Positions 56,689 through 64,000 of a stretch of 64,000 bases of DNA are shown piece by piece. The DNA comes from an uncultured Eubacterium sp. Lineage in GTDB: Bacteria > Bacillota > Clostridia > Oscillospirales > Acutalibacteraceae. The DNA lies in NCBI RefSeq assembly GCF_934525195.1, contig NZ_CAKSZA010000006.1, positions 80,596 to 144,595 on the forward strand, written 5' to 3'. Within the stretch, counting starts at the first letter, position 1. Every line of letters begins with the position of its first letter. The translations under genes were made by a program, and so were the position numbers. Below the pieces are notes generated by a model that had not been told where the DNA came from, ran no database searches, and saw nothing but the letters and a program-made list of their open reading frames with translations.

Positions 56689-58296
56689 TCAACTTATTTT
56701 GTAATGCTCGTCTTTGAGCACCGCCTCGGCACATTTGATTCCGTCAACTGCGGCAGAAACAATGCCTCCTGCATATCCTGCACCCTCTCCGCAAGGATAA
56801 ACGCCCTGAATGTTGCATTCCAAGAATTCGTCACGCAAAATACGGACACTGCTTGAACTTCTTGTTTCGGGTGCCGTGAGCACTGCGTCATATAGGTTGA
56901 AGCCGTGGAGCTTGTTGTCCATTTGCACTATTGCGTCTTTCATTGTTGCCGAAACTTTCTGCGGCAAACATTCTTCAATGCTTGTGAGCGTAACTCCCGT
57001 AGGGCAAGTAGGCTGAACATCGCCAAGCTGTTTGCTTTCTTTGCCTGCAAGAAAGTCGCCGACAAGTTGTGCCGGTGCTCTGTAATCTCCGCCTGCAAGT
57101 TCAAACGCTTTGTGCTCGATTTCTCTTTGATAATATATTCCTGCAAGCGGATGGTCAGACGGGAAATCCTTTGGCTCGATTCCGACCAAAAGTGCGGAGT
57201 TTGCGTTTTCTCCGTCACGGGCAAGCGAACTCATACCGTTCACGATAACGCCCTCTTTTTCGCTTGCTGCGGCAACAACCGTTCCGCCCGGACACATACA
57301 AAATGTGTATGCGCCTCGCTCGTGAAGTCCGTGGCAGGCAAGCTTGTAATCGGCAGCACCCAATTTAGGGTGCCCTGCGAATTTGCCATATTGCGCCTTG
57401 TTGATGAGGCTCTGCGGATGCTCAATTCTTGCACCGACCGAAAACGGCTTTTGAATAATCTCGACTCCAAGGTTGTACAGCATTTCAACGGTATCTCTTG
57501 CGCTGTGACCGATTGCCATAATTACGCTGTCGGTTTCAATGTCAAAGCGTTCTCCGTGGCAGATATATGACACACCCTGAACCGCTCCGTTTGCCGTGTG
57601 GAGTTTGTCAAGTCTGCATTCGAGTTTAACCTCTCCGCCCAGTTGTTCAATCCTCTTGCGGATGTTTTTTACAACTATTGCAAGCCTGTCCGTGCCAATG
57701 TGTGGCTTTGAAGAATATAAAATTTCCTCGGGAGCACCTGCTTCGTAAAGTTCGTCAAGCACCTTGCGGATGAACGGACTTTTGATTCCCGTTGTGAGCT
57801 TGCCGTCCGAAAATGTGCCTGCTCCGCCCTCGCCGAATTGAACATTGCTTTCTTCGTCAAGTTTGCGCTTTGTCCAAAATTCATTTACATCACGTTGTCT
57901 TGCGTCAATGTCCTTGCCTCGTTCGAGGATAATCGGCTGTGCGCCTGCCTGTGCAAGTATAAGTCCTGCCAACATTCCTGCCGGACCGAATCCGACAACA
58001 ATCGGACGAAACTGTGAGTCTCTGTTGTTTGCAGGTAATTCGTATTTGTAAGGCTTAACTATCATAGCCTTGTTTGATTTGCACTTTGCAACAATCTGCT
58101 CCTCGTCAAGCGATATTGTCACATCAACGCTGTATGTGAAATGAACATCATCCTTGCGTCGAGCGTCAACACTCTTTTTGAATATCGTCAGATTTGTGAT
58201 GTATTTTTCGTTTATTTTTAAGGTCTTTGCCGCCTTCGATTTGAGGAGAGCCTCGTCGTCATCAAGCGACAGCTTTATTTCGTTAATTCTTATCAT
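56689..58296 (-). CDS. FAD-dependent dehydrogenase (COG2509 type)
   Basis: A 535-residue flavoprotein. After a ~90-residue N-terminal domain comes the dinucleotide fold V-V-G-F-G-P-A-G-M-L-A-G-L. N-V-Q-F-G-E-G-G-A-G-T-F-S-D-G-K-L and the closing P-C-G-E-G-A-G-Y-A-G-G-I-V-S-A-A follow, all typical of the uncharacterised COG2509 group. The physiological substrate is not known. It overlaps the upstream flavoprotein gene by 14 nt with no separate strong ribosome binding site, so the two are coupled. Confidence 0.9.
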   Translation of the reverse strand: MIRINEIKLSLDDDEALLKSKAAKTLKINEKYITNLTIFKKSVDARRKDDVHFTYSVDVTISLDEEQIVAKCKSNKAMIVKPYKYELPANNRDSQFRPIVVGFGPAGMLAGLILAQAGAQPIILERGKDIDARQRDVNEFWTKRKLDEESNVQFGEGGAGTFSDGKLTTGIKSPFIRKVLDELYEAGAPEEILYSSKPHIGTDRLAIVVKNIRKRIEQLGGEVKLECRLDKLHTANGAVQGVSYICHGERFDIETDSVIMAIGHSARDTVEMLYNLGVEIIQKPFSVGARIEHPQSLINKAQYGKFAGHPKLGAADYKLACHGLHERGAYTFCMCPGGTVVAAASEKEGVIVNGMSSLARDGENANSALLVGIEPKDFPSDHPLAGIYYQREIEHKAFELAGGDYRAPAQLVGDFLAGKESKQLGDVQPTCPTGVTLTSIEECLPQKVSATMKDAIVQMDNKLHGFNLYDAVLTAPETRSSSSVRILRDEFLECNIQGVYPCGEGAGYAGGIVSAAVDGIKCAEAVLKDEHYKIS

Positions 58297-59416
58297 AGTT
58301 ATTCAATGTCAATCTTTTTGTAATGCTGTTTGCGGCGTTGAGTCCGCTGTATATTGCGTAAGTAAGGTTGAAACCTCCACATTCAAATTGGTTGTCGGTC
58401 AACTCGCCTACTATATAAAGGAACGGCACAAGCGTTGATTCGTTTTCATCTGTCAATTCGTTGTTAGGAACTCCGCCTTTTGTGATTTGGGCAAATTCGT
58501 ATCCCTTTGTTCCTGTGATGATTATTCGCTGATTCTTGATGCACATTGCCGCTCTTTGGATGTCACCGCCCGATTGCTTTTTGATTATTGTTGCAAGCTT
58601 CAGCGGAAGTATTCCGTCAAACGAATGAAATTTTTCGCAGTGAGCCACAAGTTGTTCTTCACTCATTTCAGGAACGAAGTCGATGATTGCAACAGTCTTG
58701 TCCTGTCCCGATTGAAGTCTTTCGTCGTTGATGAGGGTTGAAAGATTCATCACAACGATGCCCGAAAGACCGTAGTCCGTAAACAACAATTCGCCGTATT
58801 CTTCACCCAAAATCTCACCGTCGGTTTCGATTTTAACAAGGCATTTTGTTCTCGTGCCTTTTAGCGAACGGCAATTCTTGTTTGATGATTTGAGCTGAAC
58901 AAGGGCAGGGGAAAGCTCGGTGATTGAATGACCGAGAGCCTTTGCGTAATCGTATCCGCTGCCGTCCGAGCCGAGTGATTTCTGCGCCTTGCCACCCGTA
59001 GCGAGCACAAGGGTAACACAGTCGAATACACCTTTGTTTGTGTAAACATAAAATCCGTCACCAAAATGTTCAACTCTGTTTATTTCACATTCGGTCACTA
59101 TATTTATGCCGAGTTCGTCGCATTGGTTCTTGAGCACTTCAACAACGGTTGAGGCTTGAAGAGAATACGGATACATTCTGCCACATTCGTCCTCACGCAA
59201 AACAATACCCACGGAATTCAAGAATTCAAACACTTCGTTGCAGTGCTCGGCATTTTTGTTTGCAATGTTGCATCTGCCGTTGCCTGTTGCATGAATTTTC
59301 TTTAGTATATCGTCAAGATGCTCCAGCACGGTTACATCAAGGTTAGGATTATTCTGTTTTATTCTGACAGCAGTCGCAATGCCCGAAGCACCGCCACCGA
59401 TAATAACCGCCTTCAT
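58283..59416 (-). CDS. HI0933/YhiN-family flavoprotein
   Basis: A 377-residue NAD(P)/FAD-binding protein of the HI0933 (aminoacetone oxidase-like) family: V-I-I-G-G-G-A-S-G-I-A-T-A at the start, H-A-T-G-N-G-R-C-N-I-A-N near residue 40, L-A-T-G-G-K-A-Q-K-S-L-G-S-D-G-S-G-Y at about 140, and E-C-G-G-F-N-L-T-Y-A-I-Y-S-G near the end. It is somewhat shorter than the usual ~400. Exact reaction unknown. GGGAG precedes the start. Confidence 0.9.
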   Translation of the reverse strand: MKAVIIGGGASGIATAVRIKQNNPNLDVTVLEHLDDILKKIHATGNGRCNIANKNAEHCNEVFEFLNSVGIVLREDECGRMYPYSLQASTVVEVLKNQCDELGINIVTECEINRVEHFGDGFYVYTNKGVFDCVTLVLATGGKAQKSLGSDGSGYDYAKALGHSITELSPALVQLKSSNKNCRSLKGTRTKCLVKIETDGEILGEEYGELLFTDYGLSGIVVMNLSTLINDERLQSGQDKTVAIIDFVPEMSEEQLVAHCEKFHSFDGILPLKLATIIKKQSGGDIQRAAMCIKNQRIIITGTKGYEFAQITKGGVPNNELTDENESTLVPFLYIVGELTDNQFECGGFNLTYAIYSGLNAANSITKRLTLNNYDKN

Positions 59417-59564
59417 ATTAATCTCCCTGTATGCGAAAAAAATGTTGTAATAAAATTGTATATATATTATAATACATTATAAATAAATTTCAACATAAAT
59501 TTTAGCTTAAATATATACATTCTTGTATATATGCTTCATATCGAACGCAACATTTAAAAAAGAC

Positions 59565-59593
59565 TTGACATTGATTGACATTTGTGGTATAGT
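59565..59593 (+). promoter_or_regulatory. Promoter of the rpmG-secE-nusG operon
   Basis: TTGACA (59565) and TATAGT (59588), 17-bp spacer; a second TTGACA at 59575 is too close. The 120-nt leader after it holds small hairpins (CTGTTTTCGACAG; GTTCGT...GCGAAC) but no reading frame. Confidence 0.8.
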
Positions 59594-59712
59594 CTTTGTA
59601 CCTCGTAAAAAGGGTTTTTATTTTTGTGCCCTGTTTTCGACAGGTTCGTAAGCGTTGCGAACCCAGACAGCACGAGGGAGATTGTTATCGAAATTAATTA
59701 GGAGGTGCCAAA

Positions 59713-59862
59713 ATGAGAGTTAAGATTACATTAGCTTGCACTGAATGCAAACAACGCAATTACAACACAATGAAAAACAAGAAAAACACACCTGACAGAC
59801 TTGAAATGAACAAGTATTGTCGTTTCTGTAAGAAGCACACACTTCACAGAGAAACAAAGTAA
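59713..59862 (+). CDS. rpmG: 50S ribosomal protein L33
   Basis: A 49-residue L33: M-R-V-K-I-T-L-A-C-T-E-C-K-Q-R-N-Y, then L-E-M-N-K-Y-C-R-F-C-K-K-H-T-L-H. The four cysteines (C-x2-C, twice) make it the zinc-binding form. TAGGAGGTG precedes the ATG. It is upstream of secE-nusG, the usual Firmicutes arrangement. Confidence 0.98.
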   Translation: MRVKITLACTECKQRNYNTMKNKKNTPDRLEMNKYCRFCKKHTLHRETK

Positions 59863-59875
59863 CGGAGGAATAACG

Positions 59876-60232
59876 ATGGCTGAAGATAAAAAGGCTAAGA
59901 AGACAGACGCTAAGAAGTCAAAAAACGATAAGCAGAAGTCTAAGAAAAATCCGTTCAAGTCAATCGCAAGTTTCTTTAAGAGTGTAAACAGTGAAGGTAA
60001 AAAGGTTTCATGGCCTAAAGCACAGGAAGTGTTAAAGAACACTCTTGTTGTTATCGTAGTAATCGCTATCGTAAGTGCGGTAATTTATGTTATCGACCTT
60101 GGTCTTACAAGCGGTATGAAGGGCATCAAGCAGTTGGCACAAACAACTACAAGCCAGTCAGAATCAACAAACGAGAAAACAACAGCAGAGGCTCTTACCG
60201 AAGCTACAACAGAAGCCACCACTGCCGAATAA
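59876..60232 (+). CDS. secE: Preprotein translocase subunit SecE with extended tail
   Basis: A 118-residue SecE. A Lys-rich N-terminus is followed by the amphipathic helix (F-F-K-S-V-N-S-E-G-K-K-V-S-W-P-K) and a single membrane helix (about 58-80). Unlike the usual ~60-75-residue Firmicutes SecE, it has an extra C-terminal tail of about 35 residues rich in Thr, Glu, Ala and Ser (starting near T-T-T-S-Q-S-E), which should lie outside. Part of the Sec translocon with SecY and SecG. Confidence 0.95.
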   Translation: MAEDKKAKKTDAKKSKNDKQKSKKNPFKSIASFFKSVNSEGKKVSWPKAQEVLKNTLVVIVVIAIVSAVIYVIDLGLTSGMKGIKQLAQTTTSQSESTNEKTTAEALTEATTEATTAE

Positions 60233-60247
60233 TCAAGGAGGCACACG

Positions 60248-60772
60248 ATGGAAGAAGCAAAATGGTATGTTGCTCACACATTTTCAGGTTATGAAAACAA
60301 GGTAGCAACCGACCTTAAAAATAAGGTCGAAAACCTTAATCTTACTGATATGATTCAGGATATTGTCATTCCTACCGAAACCGTTGTTGAAGTTAAGGAC
60401 GACGGCACAAAGAAGGAAATCGAGAGAAAAATATTCCCTTCATACATTATGGTAAAGATGATAATGACAGACGACACTTGGTACATTGTCCGCAACACAA
60501 GAGGTTGTGCAGGTTTTGTTGGACCTGAGGGCAAGCCTGTTGCTCTTACCGAGGAAGAAGTTAGAAATCTCGGCGTAGAAAAGGTAAGCGTAGAGGTTCA
60601 GTACGAAGTGGGCGATATGGTAACAGTTATTGACGGTCCTCTTGAGGGCTTCACCGGTACTGTTGAATCAATAGACACAGCCAACAACAGCGTACAAGCA
60701 ATTGTATCTATGTTCGGCCGTGAAACTTCAGTTGATTTTGAACTTGACCAATTGGAAAAGGTCAAAGATTGA
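60248..60772 (+). CDS. nusG: Transcription termination/antitermination factor NusG
   Basis: A 174-residue NusG: NGN domain (W-Y-V-A-H-T-F-S-G-Y-E-N-K-V, then F-P-S-Y-I-M-V-K-M, T-R-G-C-A-G-F-V-G) and a C-terminal KOW domain (V-G-D-M-V-T-V-I-D-G-P-L-E-G-F-T-G). It binds RNA polymerase and controls pausing and Rho or ribosome coupling. AAGGAGGC precedes the ATG. Confidence 0.98.
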   Translation: MEEAKWYVAHTFSGYENKVATDLKNKVENLNLTDMIQDIVIPTETVVEVKDDGTKKEIERKIFPSYIMVKMIMTDDTWYIVRNTRGCAGFVGPEGKPVALTEEEVRNLGVEKVSVEVQYEVGDMVTVIDGPLEGFTGTVESIDTANNSVQAIVSMFGRETSVDFELDQLEKVKD

Positions 60773-60888
60773 TTTTAGTAATCAGCAGCTTTGCTGCATT
60801 TACCGTAGGGTGTTATTTATAGCATCTTATGAGTGGGAGGAGATATGCTTCTCCGCCAATAACCACATTTTTTAGGAGGAAAATAATT
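60773..60888 (+). promoter_or_regulatory. nusG-rplK intergenic leader
   Basis: No gene is supported. The stretch 60832-60871 (GTGGGAGGAG...CTTCTCC...ACCAC) can fold and lies where L11-operon leaders are found. A CAGCA/TGCTG hairpin at about 60785 precedes it. Confidence 0.4.
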
Positions 60889-61314
60889 ATGGCTCAAAAG
60901 GTAGTAGGTTTAATTAAACTTCAAATTCCTGCCGGTAAAGCAACTCCGGCACCACCTGTAGGACCGGCTCTTGGTCAGCACGGTGTAAACATTGTTGCTT
61001 TTACAAAAGACTTTAACGAAAGAACAAAGAATGACGCAGGTCTTATCATTCCTGTAGTAATTACTGTATATGAAGACCGTACATTCACATTTATCACAAA
61101 GACACCGCCTGCAGCAGTTCTTATTAAGAAAGCATGCGGAATTGACAAGGCATCAGGCGTACCTAACAAGACAAAGGTTGCAACAATCTCAAAGGCTGAT
61201 GTTCAGAAGATTGCTGAGCAAAAGATGGCTGACCTTAATGCAGCATCAGTTGAAGCAGCTATGTCAATGATCGCAGGTACAGCTCGCAGCATGGGTGTAG
61301 TAGTAGAAGACTAA
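60889..61314 (+). CDS. rplK: 50S ribosomal protein L11
   Basis: A 141-residue L11: L-I-K-L-Q-I-P-A-G-K-A-T-P-A-P-P-V-G at the N-terminus and the rRNA-binding C-terminal domain with I-A-G-T-A-R-S-M-G. The ATG at 60889 follows TAGGAGG; a longer frame from 60829 is the leader. It forms the GTPase-associated centre with L10 and L7/L12. Confidence 0.98.
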   Translation: MAQKVVGLIKLQIPAGKATPAPPVGPALGQHGVNIVAFTKDFNERTKNDAGLIIPVVITVYEDRTFTFITKTPPAAVLIKKACGIDKASGVPNKTKVATISKADVQKIAEQKMADLNAASVEAAMSMIAGTARSMGVVVED

Positions 61315-61361
61315 TTCCCAATGTGGGAGGAAAAATCCGATTAACCACTGGAGGTATTTTA

Positions 61362-62069
61362 ATGAAACACGGAAAGAAATATACAGATGGCGCAAAATTG
61401 ATTGACCGCGCTAATTTATACACATCAAAAGAAGCTTTGGATCTCGTTGAAAAGACAGCTAAGGCTAAGTTTGATGAAACAGTAGAAGTACATGTTCGTT
61501 TGGGCGTTGACTCTCGTCATGCAGACCAGCAGGTTCGTGGCGCAGTTGTTTTGCCAAACGGTACAGGTAAGGATGTTAAGGTTGCAGTATTCGCTAAGGG
61601 CGATCTTGCAAAGGCTGCTCAAGAAGCAGGTGCAGATTTCGTTGGCGATATGGACTTGATGCAGAAGATTCAAGGCGGCTGGATGGAGTTCGATGTATGT
61701 ATCGCATCTCCTGATATGATGGGCGTTGTTGGTCGTTTGGGTAAGGTTCTCGGCCCTCGTGGCTTGATGCCGTCACCAAAAGCAGGTACAGTTACTATGG
61801 ATGTAGCAAAGGCTGTACAGGAAGCTAAGGCAGGTAAGATTGAATACCGTCTTGACAAGTCAAACATCATTCACTGCCCAATCGGCAAGGTATCATTCGG
61901 TACTGAAAAGCTCCTCGAAAACTTCAATGCTCTCCTTGACGCAATTATCAAGGCAAAGCCTGAAGCAGCAAAGGGTCAGTACATTAAGTCTTGCGCAGTG
62001 GCTTCAACAATGGGTCCAGGCGTAAGAATCAACCCTTCAAAGGTTGGCTCTGTAGCATCTGCAGAATAA
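61362..62069 (+). CDS. rplA: 50S ribosomal protein L1
   Basis: A 235-residue L1: M-K-H-G-K-K-Y at the N-terminus, then V-R-L-G-V-D, G-R-L-G-K-V-L-G-P-R-G-L-M-P-S-P-K-A-G-T-V and the closing G-P-G-V-R-I-N-P. ATG 61362 follows TGGAGGT. It makes the L1 stalk. In this genome it is followed by an extra gene before rplJ. Confidence 0.98.
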   Translation: MKHGKKYTDGAKLIDRANLYTSKEALDLVEKTAKAKFDETVEVHVRLGVDSRHADQQVRGAVVLPNGTGKDVKVAVFAKGDLAKAAQEAGADFVGDMDLMQKIQGGWMEFDVCIASPDMMGVVGRLGKVLGPRGLMPSPKAGTVTMDVAKAVQEAKAGKIEYRLDKSNIIHCPIGKVSFGTEKLLENFNALLDAIIKAKPEAAKGQYIKSCAVASTMGPGVRINPSKVGSVASAE

Positions 62070-62079
62070 ACGAATTATT

Positions 62080-62124
62080 AAAATTGTGTAGTTAGTCAAT
62101 AGATTTTCTACACAATTTTCTATT
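62080..62124 (+). terminator. Terminator-like hairpin after rplA
   Basis: AAAATTGTGTAG pairs with CTACACAATTTT across 16 nt, followed by CTATTT. It separates the L11-L1 operon from the inserted gene. Confidence 0.7.
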
Positions 62125-62140
62125 TAGAAGGAAAAATATT

Positions 62141-63004
62141 ATGAAAAAGAAATTTGTATCAATATTGTTAAGCTTGACTATATTAATTACATCATTTATG
62201 AGTTGTATTACTGCACATGCAGAATATATAGGAAGTGTTAATACTAGTAAAACTGCTTATGATATATCGGTTGGCGAAACTCAAACAATAAGCTTTATAA
62301 ATAATAATTCTGAATGGGTAAATAGTGATGATGCTGATTGGATAGATCAAGGAGAAGGTTGGTTTAAGTTTACAATAGTAAAAACTGGATATTATGAGGT
62401 CGAAATTCTCAATCCGCTTATTAACAGTTCTGGATATTCCGATTCATATGCGTATGTTAAAAACGCTTATGGCGATGATTTGTTCTCTACAACAAATAAT
62501 GATGTTACTCATAAGGAAAGAGGGGCTGGAAAGTTAACACCTGGAATTTACTATATTGAAGTGAATTGTTTACTTGAAGATGATCAAAAATATGATGCAC
62601 AAATAAAACTTTGTGAGCATATTCATGATTATCAAATTAATAGATTTTCAGATGAGCTTACTTATTATTCATGTAGAATTTGTAATTATTCTTTTTATAA
62701 AGATACTGTAAATTCACCAAGTAAAACATCTATAAAAACTTTATCTTCTGCAAAAAAAGCACTTGTTGTTAAGTGGACAAAACCTTCAAATGCATCCGGA
62801 TACCAAATTCAAATTTCGACTGATAAAAAATTTAAAAATAATAAAAAAGTGGTAACTATTAAAAATTCAAGTACATTATCTAAAAAGATAACCGGATTAA
62901 AATCAAAGAAAAAATATTTTGTAAGGATAAGAACATATATAACTGTGAACGGCAGTAAAAAATACTCTTCATGGTCGAGTGTAAAAAGTGTTAAAACAAA
63001 ATAA
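62141..63004 (+). CDS. Secreted protein with fibronectin type III-like domain, inserted between rplA and rplJ
   Basis: A 287-residue exported protein. A signal peptide (M-K-K-K-F-V-S-I-L-L-S-L-T-I-L-I, cleavage near A-H-A-E) leads to a beta-rich domain (about 30-165) resembling bacterial pre-peptidase or carbohydrate-binding folds (G-W-F-K-F-T-I-V-K-T-G-Y-Y-E-V). A small Cys/His stretch (C-x2-H..., C-R-I-C, about 165-190) and a C-terminal FnIII domain follow (V-V-K-W-T-K-P-S-N-A-S-G-Y-Q-I-Q). It is more AT-rich than the ribosomal genes around it. Weak AGAAGGAAA site. It probably acts at the surface. Confidence 0.82.
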   Translation: MKKKFVSILLSLTILITSFMSCITAHAEYIGSVNTSKTAYDISVGETQTISFINNNSEWVNSDDADWIDQGEGWFKFTIVKTGYYEVEILNPLINSSGYSDSYAYVKNAYGDDLFSTTNNDVTHKERGAGKLTPGIYYIEVNCLLEDDQKYDAQIKLCEHIHDYQINRFSDELTYYSCRICNYSFYKDTVNSPSKTSIKTLSSAKKALVVKWTKPSNASGYQIQISTDKKFKNNKKVVTIKNSSTLSKKITGLKSKKKYFVRIRTYITVNGSKKYSSWSSVKSVKTK

Positions 63005-63019
63005 ATATTTTAAAAGCTA

Positions 63020-63048
63020 TTGACAAGAGCGCTCTCTTGTGATACAAT
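63020..63048 (+). promoter_or_regulatory. Promoter of rplJ-rplL
   Basis: TTGACA (63020) and TACAAT (63043), 17-bp spacer. The L10 operon thus has its own start. Confidence 0.85.
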
Positions 63049-63059
63049 ATACAAGCTGT

Positions 63060-63195
63060 TCAACCAAAGACAGTAGGTGTCCCTGTGACATAAGCATTGT
63101 CGCCTACCGAGGAATGAGCATTATGTAGCACTTTCGTGCAAATTTATGTAATGTCGTGCATCCTCGATTTGGGGATGCACTTTTATATTTGTTGG
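63060..63195 (+). promoter_or_regulatory. L10 leader RNA
   Basis: The 5' UTR of rplJ has CAAAGACAGTAGGTG, its partner CGCCTACCGAGG, and a terminator-like hairpin GTGCATCC...GGATGCAC followed by TTTTATATTT. This is the layout of the L10 leader, where L10(L7/L12) binding prevents expression of its operon. Confidence 0.88.
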
Positions 63196-63248
63196 ATAGC
63201 TCCAAAGTCCGCTTGTGCGGCAAAATAATTATGGAGGTAAACTAAAAT

Positions 63249-63824
63249 ATGCCAAGTACAGTAGTTCTTGAAAAGAAAAAGCAACAAGTTGCCGATCTTG
63301 CAGAACGCATCAAGGGTTCATGCGCAGGTGTAGTTGTTGACTACAAGGGTATCAACGTTGAAGACGATACAAAGCTCAGAAAAGAGCTTCGTGAAGCAGG
63401 CGTTACTTACACAGTAGTTAAGAATTCTATCCTTAAGCGTGCAGCTGAAGAAGTTGGACTTGAGATTGCGGATTCTGTTGTAGAAGGTACAACAGCAGTT
63501 GCAACATCTGTTGACGATTACGTAGTAGCAGCTCGTATCCTCAACAAGTACGCAGAACAAAATGAAAGCTTCAATATCAAGACAGGTTATCTCGATGGCG
63601 CAGTTATCGCTAACGAAGAAGTTGTAGCACTCGCTAAGCTTCCTTCAAGAGAAACTCTCCTTGCAACTATCGCAAGTGTTGTAGTAGAACCTATCGCTTG
63701 TATCGCTCGTGCAGTTAATGCACTTGAAGAAAAGGGCGGTGCATCAGCAGTTGAAGCAGCTCCTGAGGAAGCTCCGGCTAAGGAAACTCCTGCAGAAGCA
63801 CCGGCTGAAACACCGGCAGAATAA
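63249..63824 (+). CDS. rplJ: 50S ribosomal protein L10
   Basis: A 191-residue L10: V-D-Y-K-G-I-N-V, T-K-L-R-K-E-L-R-E-A-G-V, and V-V-K-N-S-I-L-K-R-A. After the normal helix that holds L7/L12 dimers it carries a tail of about 25 residues rich in Ala, Pro and Glu (A-P-E-E-A-P-A-K-E-T-P). ATG 63249 follows GGAGGTAA. Controlled by the L10 leader. Confidence 0.97.
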   Translation: MPSTVVLEKKKQQVADLAERIKGSCAGVVVDYKGINVEDDTKLRKELREAGVTYTVVKNSILKRAAEEVGLEIADSVVEGTTAVATSVDDYVVAARILNKYAEQNESFNIKTGYLDGAVIANEEVVALAKLPSRETLLATIASVVVEPIACIARAVNALEEKGGASAVEAAPEEAPAKETPAEAPAETPAE

Positions 63825-63863
63825 TTACTAAATTTAATTCTAATTATAACGGAGGAAAAAATC

Positions 63864-64000
63864 ATGGCATCAGAAAAGATTACAGCAATTGTAGATTCAA
63901 TCGCAGAACTTACAGTTCTTGAACTTAAAGAACTCAAAGAAACAATCGAGGAAACATTCGGCGTAACTGCAGCAGCAGTAGCAGTAGCAGCAGCTCCGGC
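63864..64000 (+). CDS. rplL: 50S ribosomal protein L7/L12, 3' end outside the window
   Basis: The first 45 codons of L7/L12 (M-A-S-E-K-I-T-A-I-V-D-S-I, then L-E-L-K-E-L-K-E-T-I-E-E-T-F-G-V-T-A-A-A) run off the right edge, ending in the Ala-rich hinge. CGGAGGAAA precedes the ATG. The position after rplJ and the N-terminal dimer helix make the call certain. Confidence 0.97.
   Translation, partial: MASEKITAIVDSIAELTVLELKELKETIEETFGVTAAAVAVAAAP

Overview
The window is about 64 kb of low-GC DNA (roughly 40 percent by eye) from a fermentative anaerobic member of the Firmicutes, most likely class Clostridia, order Oscillospirales (a Ruminococcus- or Eubacterium-like gut bacterium). The evidence is strong AGGAGG-type ribosome binding sites, the rplU-prp-rpmA cluster with the Firmicutes L27 presequence, a CIRCE-controlled hrcA-grpE-dnaK-dnaJ operon, a DnaD/DnaI-type primosome pair, pyruvate formate-lyase with its activase, a one-chain glycyl-tRNA synthetase and a Firmicutes-type GalT. 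The genus is inference. The left edge cuts a DUF438/PAS protein and the right edge cuts rplL.

Layout. 1-4.3 kb: small metabolic genes (patatin-like phospholipase, nitroreductase, glycerophosphodiesterase). 4.4-6.4 kb: DnaD-like and DnaI/DnaC-like replication proteins. 7.3-17.3 kb: a compact one-strand phage structural cluster with terminase, portal, protease/scaffold, capsid, connectors, baseplate and fibre, but no recognisable tail sheath, tube or tape measure and no integrase, repressor or replication genes. 17.4-24 kb: an M28 peptidase; an alpha-galactosidase / PHP phosphatase / GalT operon on the minus strand; LOG protein and a cytidylate-kinase-like protein. 24.2-28.5 kb: DUF134 regulator, pflB, a YbaK/ProX deacylase and pflA, then a RAYT transposase that carries REP-like palindromes in its own reading frame. 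29-35.8 kb: a GH13 glucosidase, and divergent from it the class I heat-shock operon. 36.6-37.8 kb: a phage-type lysis cassette (accessory protein, holin, CHAP endolysin) standing alone among host genes. 37.8-40.4 kb (minus): coaX, metY, a lone FakA-C-like domain and a PqqD-like protein. 40.5-42 kb: tRNA-Val, rplU-prp-rpmA, tRNA-Arg. 42-44.3 kb: two related membrane-anchored XRE regulators around a lipoprotein. 44.5-51.4 kb: obgE-mrnC, a two-component system, rpsO and pnp. 51.6-55 kb: a large membrane protein and a third XRE-membrane regulator among repeats. 55.2-59.4 kb (minus): glyS and two flavoproteins. 59.7-64 kb: rpmG-secE-nusG-rplK-rplA, a secreted fibronectin-like protein, then rplJ-rplL.

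The most interesting signal is the pairing of a reduced phage head-plus-baseplate cluster with a separate, intact lysis cassette about 19 kb away, with housekeeping genes between them. All reading frames are open and tightly coupled, and no gene for an independent phage life cycle is seen. This fits a domesticated particle, such as a PBSX-like or gene-transfer-agent-like system, whose tail-tube module is missing or encoded elsewhere. That is inference from gene content. Further points are a family of structured non-coding repeats (four copies), REP elements inside the RAYT gene, a second degenerate CIRCE-like site upstream of hrcA, a long hairpin between rpsO and pnp, and an internal scaffold start inside the capsid protease gene.
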